Assembly: GCF_021369635.1 (NCBI RefSeq) | Contig: NZ_JAJNBZ010000017.1 | Span: 1 to 64,000, forward strand | From: Paenibacillus profundus | GTDB taxonomy: Bacteria > Bacillota > Bacilli > Paenibacillales > Paenibacillaceae | Direction: 5' to 3' | Length of the DNA stretch: 64,000 nucleotides | In this document: positions 42,517-52,084 of the stretch, piece after piece | Numbering within the stretch: position 1 is the first letter of the stretch | Layout: every line of letters begins with the position of its first letter | The notes under the pieces: model-generated | Databases searched by the model: none | Seen by the model: the letters and a program-made list of their open reading frames with translations, nothing else | Told to the model about the DNA's origin: nothing | Position numbers and translations under genes: made by a program

Positions 42517-42701
42517 ATTAATATTAATTATAAAATATGACTAAATTGCGAACCATTCTCAATAGAGTTTACAATGCATATGTATTATATCATTTCTACG
42601 CCCATGCATCCCGCTCCTGCCTGAACCGTTGTAATTTTTCGTGCGGAACGTTAATTTTTTGTGAATTCCTCAGAAGCCGCCTACGTTGACACTCGTCTCT
42701 C
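42517..42701. other. Intergenic stretch, no gene seen
   Basis: A/T-rich DNA upstream of the peroxiredoxin promoter; no coding frame or structured element is clear. Confidence 0.4.
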
Positions 42702-42872
42702 TTTCCTTTGCTCCATTCTCCCCTTCAATCAGAAGTTGCCTGCCTATCGCTTCTTAACCGCAAGAGAATCTTTGCTTGCTTATCGCTCCCTGAGCCGTAA
42801 GAATCAAATTTTGACATGCTCATCGCTTACTGAGTCGTAGGGAGATTGAACGAAAGGAGTCTATAAACGCAG
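42702..42872. repeat. Third, incomplete copy of the intergenic element with internal 36-40 bp repeats
   Basis: It starts with TTTGCTCCATTCTCCCCTTC as the other copies do and has GGGAGATTGAACGAAAGGAG near its end. Inside, three degenerate tandem units of 36-40 bp begin at 42741 (TGCCTATCGC), 42777 (TGCTTATCGC) and 42817 (TGCTCATCGC). The inverse right end of the other copies is not found. Confidence 0.5.
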
Positions 42873-43285
42873 TGTCTTTGCAAGGTAAATCAATCTGTTT
42901 ATAAAAGCAAAGCATGTCCAGTCACATTTATGCGCAAAAAAGCCACTGATTTCCTGATATCCGATCACTTTTTAAGGTAGACTCATGGATAACAATGAGC
43001 GTATGTGTTCTTGGAGAATATCGCCCCCTTCACCCTGAATAGAGCATTACTGGTTTGATCAGCCACGTCTCCAATTTTATAACTTATGTCATTGAAATAC
43101 TGATAATCAACACCTTTTTTTGCACTTTTTCTATGTATTTCTTTTCTTGTTTACGGCTTCATGATCGATTTGATCGCTCTGGCAAAATGTCGAGTATTTC
43201 ATTGATGTTCAGCCTTTGATTACACTGTCAAGCACTGATCTAAATTAGAGCCATAACAAAAACTACATATACATTTGAATTTCCG
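42873..43285. other. Intergenic stretch before the phosphatase gene
   Basis: About 410 bases of A/T-rich DNA without a convincing gene. Short frames here lack ribosome sites. Confidence 0.4.
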
Positions 43286-43328
43286 TTTACATTCATTTAA
43301 TAACCACATGACATTCCCCCTCTACAAT
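43286..43328 (+). promoter_or_regulatory. Pho-box-like hexamers and -10 of the phosphatase gene
   Basis: TTTACA (43286), TTAATA (43297) and ATGACA (43308) are spaced at exactly 11 bases, as PhoP-binding hexamers of Bacillus are. TACAAT (43323-43328) is a plausible -10. Only the first hexamer is a full match, so the assignment is moderate. Confidence 0.5.
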
Positions 43329-43366
43329 AAAGGATGTAAATATATAACCAGTTGGAGGGGTAACTG

Positions 43367-45088
43367 TTGAACAAATATGTACGCAAATCGCTAGTAATTG
43401 GTCTGGCACTTCTCATGCTTCCACTTGGCGCGATGCAATCAGGAACGACGCTGGCGAAAGAAGCCGCGCAGCCTCAGCCTGTCTCAAAAAATCTCATCGT
43501 CCTGATTGGTGACGGCATGGGACCTGCACAAGTGTCGGCAGCTCGAATCTACTCCAAGAACAAGCTGAAACAACCTCACCTGAATCTGGACAGCATATAT
43601 GTGGGTCAAGCCACCACCTTCGCTGATAAAGGCGAAGATGGCGATACCATTGTGTCCGGTGAAGTAACAGATTCTGCTTCGGCAGGTACTGCCTTTGCCA
43701 CAGGACACAAAACATATAATGCAGCAATTAGCGTTTCTAACGAGGATGTTTCCAAGCCGTTTGCCTCGGTCATTGAGGCTTCCAAGACAGTCGGCAAATC
43801 AACAGGGCTTGTCACAACGGCCCGTATCACGCATGCGACACCTGCCGTATATGCAGCACATGTCCGCAACCGTGATAATGAAAATGCGATTGCATCTCAA
43901 TATTTGACATCCGATGTTGATGTTCTGCTTGGCGGCGGCAAACGCCACTTCGTGAGCAAGAAAGAAAAAGGCAAACGTGAAGACAAAACCATTATTCCAG
44001 ACTTTGAGAAAAAAGGTTATAAAGTTGTATACGATAAAAAAGGCTTGAAATCATTAACGGCAAAGAACAAAAAAATTCTCGGCCTGTTCCATGATTCCCA
44101 CGTAGACTACGTGCTTGATCGAAAAACAGAGACACCTAGCTTGGCTGACATGACCTCTAAAGCGATTGAATCGTTGGCTACTAATCCAAAAGGCTTTACG
44201 ATGATGATCGAGGGCGGACGGATTGATCATGCCGGCCATGCGAACGATTTAGGATCTATGATCCAAGAGACGTTGGACTTTGATGCAGCAGTCAAAGTAG
44301 CGCTGGACTTCGCGAAAAAGGACGGCAATACTTCTGTCGTAATAACAGCGGACCATGAAACAGGCGGATTCTCGCTCTCACGCGATAACATTTACGAGCT
44401 GAACGTGGATGCATGGGATAAACAAAAGATTTCATCCGAGCTCCTTGGGCCACAGCTTGCCAAAGCCGCCACAACAGATGAAGTAAAAGAACTCATCAAG
44501 AAATATACCGGCTTTACCGATGTGACAGAGGAAGAAGCGCAATACATTATGGAGGGCGACGGATCCTCTTATAAGCAGGAAGGCGCATTTAACCAAGTGA
44601 TGGCAAAGCGTTATTTGGTCGGATGGTCCGGACACGGACACTCTGCCGTTGACGTAGGCGTATGGGCCTACGGTCCGATTAGCCAGCTTGTCAAAGGGCA
44701 AGTCGACAATACCGATATCGCTAAAGACATTGCTCAAGTTGCAGGACTGGATCTGACGAAGGCTACAGCTGAACTGCGCAGCAAGCATTTGTACCCGAAA
44801 TTTAAAGTAACCCGTGAAGGCAGCATCATGTACCCTGCAGTGGAATTGGCAAAAGCTCTGCAAATCAAGGTATCGAACAACAGCGCAGCAAAGGAAACAA
44901 CATTCACAAAAGGAAAAGTAACCTTGAAAGTAAAAGACGGTAACACAGTAACAGTGAACGGCCAGGCCAGCACACTGCCGGCAGAATTAGACCGCAACGT
45001 GCTGTACTTAAACCTTGACGCATTCAGCAAATTAACTGGTCAGGCTCTGAAATGGGATTCCTTGTCTGAACGCATTGCACTGAAATAA
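43367..45088 (+). CDS. Secreted alkaline phosphatase
   Basis: A 573-residue protein starting at TTG 43367 (GGAGGGG six bases upstream). A signal peptide spans residues 1-30 (KSLVIGLALLMLPLG...TLAKEA). The PhoA-type core has metal ligand D49 (IGDGMG), nucleophile S103 (VTDSASAGTAFATGHKT), EGGRIDHAGH and TADHETGGF, and H in GWSGHGHSAVDVG. The last 90 residues (MYPAVELAKALQIKV through LSERIAL) look like the copper-amine-oxidase N-domain used by Paenibacillus as an envelope-binding module. It frees phosphate outside the cell with Zn2+/Mg2+. A Pho-box-like region is upstream. Confidence 0.94.
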   Translation: MNKYVRKSLVIGLALLMLPLGAMQSGTTLAKEAAQPQPVSKNLIVLIGDGMGPAQVSAARIYSKNKLKQPHLNLDSIYVGQATTFADKGEDGDTIVSGEVTDSASAGTAFATGHKTYNAAISVSNEDVSKPFASVIEASKTVGKSTGLVTTARITHATPAVYAAHVRNRDNENAIASQYLTSDVDVLLGGGKRHFVSKKEKGKREDKTIIPDFEKKGYKVVYDKKGLKSLTAKNKKILGLFHDSHVDYVLDRKTETPSLADMTSKAIESLATNPKGFTMMIEGGRIDHAGHANDLGSMIQETLDFDAAVKVALDFAKKDGNTSVVITADHETGGFSLSRDNIYELNVDAWDKQKISSELLGPQLAKAATTDEVKELIKKYTGFTDVTEEEAQYIMEGDGSSYKQEGAFNQVMAKRYLVGWSGHGHSAVDVGVWAYGPISQLVKGQVDNTDIAKDIAQVAGLDLTKATAELRSKHLYPKFKVTREGSIMYPAVELAKALQIKVSNNSAAKETTFTKGKVTLKVKDGNTVTVNGQASTLPAELDRNVLYLNLDAFSKLTGQALKWDSLSERIALK

Positions 45089-45107
45089 CCATGTTGACTT
45101 TGAAAAT

Positions 45108-45137
45108 CGGGTAGGATGGCACACGTCATCCTACCCG
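45108..45137 (+). terminator. Hairpin after the phosphatase gene
   Basis: CGGGTAGGATG and its exact complement flank an eight-base loop. The T-run is weak, so it could also be a leader structure of the ABC operon that starts 19 bases later. Confidence 0.55.
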
Positions 45138-45155
45138 TTCCAGTGAGGTGACCTT

Positions 45156-45875
45156 ATGATTCAGCTTCATCAGGCGCATAAGTCTTTCCGTAATCAGCAA
45201 CAGTTGATCCCTATCCTTGACATTGAACATTGGCACGTATCAGAGGGCGACCAGATTGCCCTTCTAGGTCCAAGCGGCAGCGGCAAGAGCACCCTGCTCT
45301 ACGTGCTATGCGGGGTACTGCCTGTCGATGAAGGAGAATGTATCATCCGCCACGAGCCTCTGCATCGGATGTCGGAGCTGGAGCGCGATCGCTTCCGCTC
45401 CAAGCATGTTGGCATTATTTTTCAAGACTTCCATCTCATCTCCTCGCTTACAGCGAAACAGAACATTGAGCTTGTCTATGAAGGACCTTTGAATGGCCGG
45501 GAGCGATATCAGCACATTCAGCAGTGGTTCGAACGAGTAGGCTTGCAGGAGCGTATGAACCATTTGCCTAGCCAATTATCGCGAGGTCAACAGCAGCGAG
45601 TAGCTATGATACGTGCACTCATTAACCGTCCCACACTCCTGCTTGCAGATGAGCCGACCGGCAGCCTGGATTACGAAACGGCACACCTCACAATGAATCT
45701 GCTGCTGACGCTATCTGAAGAAGAGGGTGCAACTTTAATTACAGTTACCCACGATCAGCATTTAGCCGCACACTATCCGAAGCAAGTACATATCTCAACG
45801 ATAAATCAACATGCCATGATTCAAGGTCCGGTCAATTGGGGCTCATCAATTGCGACGGGAGCCAAGCAAGCATGA
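45156..45875 (+). CDS. ABC transporter ATP-binding protein (MacB/LolD type)
   Basis: A 239-residue protein with Walker A GPSGSGKS (38-45), signature LSRGQQQRVAMIRAL, Walker B LLLADEPTGSLD and switch His in TVTHDQ. GAGGTG lies before ATG. The MacB/LolD-type ATPase pairs with the FtsX-like permease gene that follows with an ATGA overlap. The permease's His-rich loop and the DUF3299-like lipoprotein suggest metal (zinc) handling like the ZrgABCDE system of vibrios (inference). Confidence 0.92.
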   Translation: MIQLHQAHKSFRNQQQLIPILDIEHWHVSEGDQIALLGPSGSGKSTLLYVLCGVLPVDEGECIIRHEPLHRMSELERDRFRSKHVGIIFQDFHLISSLTAKQNIELVYEGPLNGRERYQHIQQWFERVGLQERMNHLPSQLSRGQQQRVAMIRALINRPTLLLADEPTGSLDYETAHLTMNLLLTLSEEEGATLITVTHDQHLAAHYPKQVHISTINQHAMIQGPVNWGSSIATGAKQA

Positions 45876-47098
45876 ATATATTCCACTTCCTTTGGCGCAA
45901 CGTCATGCATAGAAAGATACTTTCCATTCTCACGGCATTATCCATCACGCTCACGATTGCCCTTATCATCGTTCTTCTGCAGGCTAGTGAGGGTGTCGAG
46001 CAAAGCGCGCAGAAAGGCTATGGCCCATTCGAGCTGACACTCGGTTCGAAAGGAAGTCAGACGCAGCTCGTGCTAAATACGTATTACCACGTCGGTTCAC
46101 CGGGTGGCAATATTCCGCTCCAAATGCTGCATGATTTGAAGAATGAACAGGAAGTAGCGAATGCATTTGCGATGACAGCTGGCGATTCCTACAATGGGTA
46201 TCCGATTGTCGGACTAGAACCCTCCTACTTTTTTACGCGCTATAGCGATCATTCGTTGATAGCTGGCGGTATGTACAACAAAACCGGTGAAGCAGTCGTA
46301 GGATCCCATGTTGCGAACATGCTTGGACTACACGTTGGTGACACCTTTCACGGGAGTCATGGTCTGGTGCATGGCAGCGGCGATTCGTTTGACACGACAT
46401 CGGATAATCACGAAGAGCAACATGATGAACCCGATCACGAGCACTTTGAATATCAAATCGTCGGCATTCTCCCTCCGCTCGGCACAGCGGATGACAGGGC
46501 TGTATTTACAACCGTTGATTATGCTTGGCACGTCCACGGCATAACGCATGATGAGGACAAACAAATAACCGCCATTCTCGTTCAGCCCAAGTCGCTGCTC
46601 GGCGCCCAGATGATTAAAAATAAATATAACCAGCGTATTGATGTCCAAGCGGTCTATACCAGCAAGGCAGTAGCTGATGTCGTTAACGTGGTCGATCAAG
46701 GCACAGAGCTGGTTCAGTTCGTTTCCATCCTATGTGTAGTGCTTGCGGCTATTTCCCTGTTGCTGTCCCTGACCTCCGTTGTGACGGAACGAAAAAAAGA
46801 CGTCGGCCTCATGCGCTTAATCGGCAAATCACGTCAATACGTATGGTCCGTCTTAATTGGCGAAGGCTTGTTCTTAACAGCAATCGGAGCGATAGCCGGC
46901 TTGCTGCTTGGACACCTCGTCACCTACTTCTTTGCAAGCTCCATATTGGAATGGAGCGGAGTGCATGTTGATGCGTTACGTTTCGTTCCCGGAGAAGGAC
47001 GGCTTCTTCTTGGGGCACTGCTTGTAGGCTTTGTCGCTTCGATCGGACCGGCTTGGAAAGTGTATCGTGTCGATTCCCTTCAATTATTCCGTAGTTAG
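45872..47098 (+). CDS. FtsX-like ABC permease with His-rich loop
   Basis: A 408-residue protein from ATG 45872; the frame from 45836 is rejected because of the ATGA overlap. It has one N-terminal membrane helix (residues 15-38), a large external domain and three C-terminal helices (FVSILCVVLAAISLLLSLT, FLTAIGAIAGLLLGHLVTYF, LLLGALLVGFVASIG), the MacB/FtsX layout. Residues 160-191 hold at least seven His (H160, H163, H167, H180, H184, H189, H191) among Asp and Glu. Such a loop often binds zinc. It lies between the ATPase and the lipoprotein genes. Confidence 0.9.
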   Translation: MNIFHFLWRNVMHRKILSILTALSITLTIALIIVLLQASEGVEQSAQKGYGPFELTLGSKGSQTQLVLNTYYHVGSPGGNIPLQMLHDLKNEQEVANAFAMTAGDSYNGYPIVGLEPSYFFTRYSDHSLIAGGMYNKTGEAVVGSHVANMLGLHVGDTFHGSHGLVHGSGDSFDTTSDNHEEQHDEPDHEHFEYQIVGILPPLGTADDRAVFTTVDYAWHVHGITHDEDKQITAILVQPKSLLGAQMIKNKYNQRIDVQAVYTSKAVADVVNVVDQGTELVQFVSILCVVLAAISLLLSLTSVVTERKKDVGLMRLIGKSRQYVWSVLIGEGLFLTAIGAIAGLLLGHLVTYFFASSILEWSGVHVDALRFVPGEGRLLLGALLVGFVASIGPAWKVYRVDSLQLFRS

Positions 47099-47143
47099 CG
47101 AACAGGAGATAGACGACCAACGAGGAAAAGAGGCGAAAAGGAA

Positions 47144-47989
47144 ATGAAAATAACATTCAATAGTCTAGCTGCAGGTTCCATAATAAGCTTAAGTCTGTTG
47201 TTATCCGGTTGCGGCCATTATCAACAGCAGTCTGATAGCGCCGCACCTCAATCTTTTGCTGCTGCAGCTGTGGATCAGCAGACATTAGAAGAAGCGACAG
47301 CAATAGCACACACAGCGGATACGGCAGCAGGCGGCAGTTCTGGCAGCAGCACCACGGGCGGCGACATCTCAACGAAGCCGCCGCAAGACAGCTTGAAGCC
47401 AAATAACCAGACAGACAAAGTCAGTCCGGCGCATCATGCTAATCCTTCGCCTAATGCCAAGCAGCAGCCCCTTACGGGCACTAGTGTGAAGAGCAAGATC
47501 AAGCCTTCAACTGCAGGCAATCATAAATCAACTGCTAGTACCGCTCCAGATGCAGACAGCAAGAAAAAAATGGCCGCCGCACAGCAGAACAATGAGCCGA
47601 ATACTAAGCCGGAGAAGTCCTATTCCAATACGTTGCTCTGGTCTGAATTTTTCGATAACGAGAAACAAGATACGCCTTCAGATAAATTTTGGGAGCTTTC
47701 CGGCAAGCAAGTCAAGATTAAAGGCTACATGGGCGAAGTGCTATCATTTGACAAGCATTGGTTCTTGCTCATTCCCGCTCCGGGCGCCGAATGCCCGTTT
47801 GACAACGGAGATGAAACCTATTGGAACAAGATTATGATGGTGTTCGTACCTTCCGATACGAAGCTGCGCTATACATCAGGAGCGTTGGAGCTGACCGGAA
47901 CGTTGGATGCGGGCATTAAAATAGACGAATCCGGTTACAAAACAATGTTTAGGCTGTATGATGCAACGTTTGAAGAATTAAGCGAATAG
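47144..47989 (+). CDS. Lipoprotein with DUF3299-like domain
   Basis: A 281-residue protein. The lipobox LLSGC puts lipidated C23 after a short signal. A Ser/Ala/Gln/His-rich linker follows (residues 30-160), then a C-terminal domain (165-281) reading FWELSGKQVKIKGYMGEVL, FDKHWFLLIPAPGAECPFDNGDETYWNKIMMVFV and ALELTGTLDAGIKIDESGY. This resembles DUF3299, in which 'PGAECPF' is a mark. In gamma-proteobacteria this domain is encoded next to a MacB-type ABC pair for zinc. It would sit on the outside of the membrane. Confidence 0.8.
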   Translation: MKITFNSLAAGSIISLSLLLSGCGHYQQQSDSAAPQSFAAAAVDQQTLEEATAIAHTADTAAGGSSGSSTTGGDISTKPPQDSLKPNNQTDKVSPAHHANPSPNAKQQPLTGTSVKSKIKPSTAGNHKSTASTAPDADSKKKMAAAQQNNEPNTKPEKSYSNTLLWSEFFDNEKQDTPSDKFWELSGKQVKIKGYMGEVLSFDKHWFLLIPAPGAECPFDNGDETYWNKIMMVFVPSDTKLRYTSGALELTGTLDAGIKIDESGYKTMFRLYDATFEELSE

Positions 47990-48194
47990 TTCGAGTTGCT
48001 CCTAATTTCCCCCTCTGCCCTTGTTTTCCATTTAATTCTAAACATGGATTTAGGCACATTATAGTTCATGGATTCAAGTATATCTTCCAGATTTTTTTGC
48101 GGTAGGAATTCGAACTAGGATGGTTTCGATGGATAATAACGGGGCAGGCTTTACGGTGAAATACCGATTCAGGGTATTCGTGACATACGATTGG

Positions 48195-48223
48195 AAGGTC
48201 GGAAGCATAACGCTCCGACCTTT
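48195..48223. terminator. Bidirectional terminator after leuB
   Basis: AAGGTCGGA pairs with TCCGACCTT; a T/A-rich run lies on each side. It lies between the lipoprotein gene and the convergent leuB. Confidence 0.85.
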
Positions 48224-48234
48224 ATCATCAAATC

Positions 48235-49311
48235 TTATTTCATCGCGGCTACGATTAAATCGCCCATTTGCGTCGTGCCGAGCGCCTTCGACTTGTCTGT
48301 TGCGATATCCCCTGTACGGTGTCCTGCGTCTAGCACTTCCTTCACAGCCGTCTCAATCGACTGCGCCGCTGCTTCGTATCCGAATGTCAGGCGGAACATG
48401 AGCGCCACGGACAGAATCGTCGCTATCGGATTCGCCACGCCTTGACCCGCGATATCCGGAGCGGAACCGTGCACCGGCTCGTACAGCCCGAAGCTGCCTT
48501 CTCCTAGCGAAGCCGAGGACAGCATCCCGATCGAGCCCGTCAGCATTGCCGCTTCGTCACTCAAAATATCCCCGAACATATTCTCCGTCACGATGACATC
48601 GAAGCTCGACGGACGGCGCAGAAGCTGCATCGCACAGTTGTCGACCAGCACGTGCTCCAGCTCCACATCTGGATATTCTGGAGCAATGCGGTTCACCGTC
48701 TCGCGCCAGAGGCGGGACGTCTCCAACACGTTCGCCTTGTCGACCGAGGCCAGCTTCTTGCGGCGCTTCTGAGCAATCTCGAACGCTTGACGCACGATGC
48801 GTTCCACTTCCTGCACGTTGTATACGCACGTGTCGACCGCTTCCTGACCGTGTTCCCCTTCGCGGCGCAACTTCTCGCCGAAGTAGATGCCGCCGGTCAG
48901 CTCACGCACGACGATAAGGTCCGTTCCCTCGAGCACCTCCGGCTTCAATGTAGACGCATCCTTTAAGCAGTCGAAGATGACTGCCGGGCGAATATTGGAG
49001 AATAACCCGAGCGCTTTACGAATGCCAAGCAGCCCGGTCTCAGGCCGAAGCTCCTTCGGGTTGCTATCCCATTTCGGACCGCCTACCGCGCCCAACAGGA
49101 CGGCATCCGCTTGCTTGCACTTCTCAAGCGTCTCTTCCGGAAGCGGGGTTCCTTTCTCGTCGATTGCAATACCGCCGAATAAGCTGTGGCTCGTCTCGAA
49201 CGAATACCCGAACAACTCCTCCGCACGCTTTAATACTTTTTCCGCTTCTTTGACGACTTCCGGCCCGATGCCGTCACCTGCGATAATGGCGATCTTCTTC
49301 ACTTCTGCCAT
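48235..49311 (-). CDS. leuB: 3-Isopropylmalate dehydrogenase
   Basis: A 358-residue protein. ATG 49311 is chosen because GAGGAG lies nine bases before it and overlaps the in-frame GTG at 49320. Motifs are [19 protein letters not shown], the catalytic Tyr-containing segment around VDTCVYN and [29 protein letters not shown]. It oxidises 3-isopropylmalate in leucine synthesis. The other leu genes are not in the window, which is odd, because leuB is usually in an ilv-leu operon. Confidence 0.97.
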   Translation of the reverse strand: MAEVKKIAIIAGDGIGPEVVKEAEKVLKRAEELFGYSFETSHSLFGGIAIDEKGTPLPEETLEKCKQADAVLLGAVGGPKWDSNPKELRPETGLLGIRKALGLFSNIRPAVIFDCLKDASTLKPEVLEGTDLIVVRELTGGIYFGEKLRREGEHGQEAVDTCVYNVQEVERIVRQAFEIAQKRRKKLASVDKANVLETSRLWRETVNRIAPEYPDVELEHVLVDNCAMQLLRRPSSFDVIVTENMFGDILSDEAAMLTGSIGMLSSASLGEGSFGLYEPVHGSAPDIAGQGVANPIATILSVALMFRLTFGYEAAAQSIETAVKEVLDAGHRTGDIATDKSKALGTTQMGDLIVAAMK

Positions 49312-49441
49312 GTCTGTCACTCCTCGTTCATTGTCGTTACCTCAGTTGTAACACAAATGAAAGAGGTTGGCTAAGATATAAAAGCTATCATTTTTATAGG
49401 AAAAAACTATGAGTTAAATTTCAGCTCATTTGTACCAACGG

Positions 49442-50059
49442 TTATGTCACTCTTAACAAATAACCATTTGGATTAAATGTAAGATGAAATTTATGTCTGC
49501 TTTCATCCACTATGAATTGGTCGTTCTCCGTCAAAAATTGTTGCACGGCTCCCATGGGGCCAGGAGCCCATATGGGAGCGACTGGATTTCCCCCGATGAT
49601 AGTATCTTCTACAATCATGTAACTCCCAACCGTTACCAGGTTATTATATAGTCTCATTTCAGTGAGAACGTGCGGTGCTGTATGATCGGAATCGAGAATG
49701 ACTAATACGACATCGGCAGGAGATATAAATTTCTTTACTTTATTAACGATTTCAGAAGAGGTCGTGTCACCTATTAAATAAGTAATTCTGCCATGCTCGG
49801 GTCTTTCCATTTCCTCGATATCGATCGTAATCACCTTGCCCTTGCCTAATAGATCACACATATGGGCTAAAAACAAGGCGCTTCCGCCTGCATTCGTTCC
49901 GCATTCGATAATTACATCCGGCTTGATATTAAATAGAATTTCCTGGTAGTTAAATAAGTCTAGCGGACATTTAAGTACGCGGTGCCCGAACCAATATGTG
50001 TCCAACCATACTTCACTATCAAAATAATGATGATGGAAGGACTTTACGCAATCGTTCAT
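49442..50059 (-). CDS. CmcI-type methyltransferase/hydroxylase-family protein
   Basis: A 205-residue protein with DVIIECGTNAGGSALFLAHMCDLLGKGKVITIDIEE (SAM-binding Rossmann motif), DVVLVILDSDHTAPHVLTEMRLYNNLVTVGSYMIVEDT and the end GAVQQFLTENDQFIVDESRHKFHLTFNPNGYLLR. This is the CmcI/rhamnosyl O-methyltransferase family (PF04989-like), often found in surface glycan clusters, where it methylates sugars. Divergent from the GT61 gene. GGGAAGGGGAAG lies before ATG. Confidence 0.87.
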   Translation of the reverse strand: MNDCVKSFHHHYFDSEVWLDTYWFGHRVLKCPLDLFNYQEILFNIKPDVIIECGTNAGGSALFLAHMCDLLGKGKVITIDIEEMERPEHGRITYLIGDTTSSEIVNKVKKFISPADVVLVILDSDHTAPHVLTEMRLYNNLVTVGSYMIVEDTIIGGNPVAPIWAPGPMGAVQQFLTENDQFIVDESRHKFHLTFNPNGYLLRVT

Positions 50060-50438
50060 TGTTTCTTCCCCTTCCCCGTCAATTACATTTTCATATCTTT
50101 TTATAGCAATGTATGAAAATTATAATTACTTCGTGAAAGAAATAGATGAACTTGTACTCTATCACCTAAGCCCAATCTCCTGTCTAGGCCAAGATAAAGC
50201 CCAAGCCTATCCACTCGAGAAATGTGTATCTCTGTATCCTATACGCCGTCCCCCCGCTTCCGGATCATTCATAGAATATCTTAATATCGTAAGCTTCATA
50301 GAGTTAACAAGAAGAATATGTTTATCGGACTGCCAAGTCGAGCTGTATCCAGAAGATGCCGACCTCCCCTCCCAACATAGGACGGAACAAAGCTCACCAC
50401 AAAGTAAGACAACGAGTCTATTAACGGAGGGAAGAGAA

Positions 50439-51527
50439 ATGTACCCAATCCCTGACCAGTTCTACGCAAAAACGATCGACTGGGCTATAACTTATTCGTT
50501 AAGCAACAATTACCGCTTTGAGGACGTTTACAAGGTAATATACCCGAAAGAAATGCTTCAGCTTCAGGCCCCCAAAGGCCTGGACTCTATCCGTTGGCCT
50601 ACGTTATGCAGCTTCGACGAAGCCTTCGTGGCCGTTATACCGAACGGACGCGTCGTTACGGGGAATTGTTATGTCGTCACACCTGACAATAAACGGCTGC
50701 TCGATGTAGAATACAACTACCCGTACGGTATTCAGGAATTGCCCTTCCCGGAATATCGGGCGGAGACCGTGGCTACCCTCATATGGGGTTGGAACATTCC
50801 CGAAGTCGATTACACGCAAGCCGTATTCGGCCATTGGTTTTTTGATATTTTACCGCGCATTCATCTGGTGGAACAGAGCGGGATCGCAATCGATAAATAC
50901 TTAATCGGCAAACTGACCCATCCTTTTCAATATGAATCCTTGAATATGCTCGGTATTCCAATGGATAAATTGATACAAGTGGACAAGAATGACTTTCATC
51001 TTATGGCAGACAAGTTGGTCGTCCCCGCAGTGCCTTGGATATTGGGCAAGAGTCCTAGATGGGCCTATCAATTTATACGACATCGATTGAAGGATAACCA
51101 TTCAGTTCAACCCGTAAACGGTTATGAGCGAATATATGTAACCCGGCAAGATGCGAATGCGCGCTTTGTCCTGAATGAAGACGAAGTCATGAATATGCTG
51201 CGCGCAAAAGGATTCACACGTATCGTGCTCACTCCGTTGACTACCCAAGACAAAGTAGCCATTTACTCGTCTGCACACGCGATTGTCGCTCCGTTCGGGA
51301 GCGGAAACATTAATTTCGCTTTTTGCAATCCCGGAACGAAAATCGTGGAGCTCACGCCGCACACCGTGACGGATGATTACTTCTGGAAGATAAGCAATCA
51401 TGCGCAGCTAGACTACTACGAAATCGTATGCGATATCGGATATCCGCCCAGACATATAGGAGGATTGGACAATATGATCGTTGATATCAACAAGCTGCGG
51501 CAAGTGCTTGAACTGGCTGGGATATAA
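50439..51527 (+). CDS. GT61-family glycosyltransferase
   Basis: A 362-residue protein. ATG 50439 is chosen because GGAGGG lies seven bases upstream and the family core starts here (MYPIPDQFYAKTIDWAITYS). The frame is open back to ATG 50109 (472 residues), but that start has no ribosome site. Core marks are FDEAFVAVIPNGRVVTGNCYVV, FGHWFFDILPRIHLVEQSG, YERIYVTRQDANARFVLNEDEVMNML and HAIVAPFGSGNINFAFCNPGTKIVELTP. GT61 enzymes transfer sugars to glycans; the cluster suggests a surface polysaccharide. Confidence 0.88.
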   Translation: MYPIPDQFYAKTIDWAITYSLSNNYRFEDVYKVIYPKEMLQLQAPKGLDSIRWPTLCSFDEAFVAVIPNGRVVTGNCYVVTPDNKRLLDVEYNYPYGIQELPFPEYRAETVATLIWGWNIPEVDYTQAVFGHWFFDILPRIHLVEQSGIAIDKYLIGKLTHPFQYESLNMLGIPMDKLIQVDKNDFHLMADKLVVPAVPWILGKSPRWAYQFIRHRLKDNHSVQPVNGYERIYVTRQDANARFVLNEDEVMNMLRAKGFTRIVLTPLTTQDKVAIYSSAHAIVAPFGSGNINFAFCNPGTKIVELTPHTVTDDYFWKISNHAQLDYYEIVCDIGYPPRHIGGLDNMIVDINKLRQVLELAGI

Positions 51528-51537
51528 GTCGGATCAG

Positions 51538-51572
51538 CCCCCCTCATCAAAAAATTGAGCGGGGGAATTTTG
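51538..51572 (+). terminator. Terminator after the GT61 gene
   Basis: CCCCCCTCA pairs imperfectly with TGAGCGGGGG around an A-rich loop, followed by AATTTTGTTT. Confidence 0.75.
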
Positions 51573-51643
51573 TTTATACTCCCAAACTAGACAGTGTTCC
51601 AACACTAATTTGTAACGCTTATATTCATATTTCATAGTATTTT

Positions 51644-51769
51644 CTAAAATAAAATTCCCCCGTAGTTCACCCCTGCATCAAGAGCGATCGTAGGTTGGAA
51701 TTCCTCTAGGACTTTCCTCCATATAGCGGAGATCTTCGGTTGAGTTACTCCATTGTGCGACAGCAAAAA
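51644..51769 (-). pseudogene. N-terminal fragment of an FkbM-type methyltransferase
   Basis: On the minus strand a stop-bounded frame of 41 codons reads SHNGVTQPKISAIWRKVLE and EFQPTIALDAGVNYGGILF, then stops. The ALDAGVNYG segment looks like the SAM-binding motif of FkbM-like sugar methyltransferases, and 'TQPK...W..V' like their N-terminal leader. It has no start codon with a ribosome site and no continuation. It marks a lost gene in the glycan cluster. No other gene is seen in 51528-52084. Confidence 0.5.
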
Positions 51770-52084
51770 TTACCCCTAAGTTCATTTTTGTTGGTGTAAA
51801 TGACATTCCCCGATTCCGGCAAAACAATCTTCTCCATAAATCTCACATCCACTCTCTTTAATAGGAACTCTATATCCTATAACTCGGAGCTATTGCTCTG
51901 CTATTATCATTTGCCTACTACTTTGTATTTGTATATTTGCCGCTCGCTGGACGCCATCTTTTTGATCTCTTTATTGCCATCTATTTTCACCCATTTTACG
52001 ATAACCATTTCTTCTGCCTACATCGTCCCATCGCTCCAATCATAACTTACAATACGACATGCGATTGTCAGGAGGGAATGATTC

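Noticed and set aside
51800-52045. 81-codon plus-strand frame before the acyltransferase gene
   Set aside because: No ribosome site and biased Ser/Leu/Tyr composition; probably chance in A/T-rich DNA.
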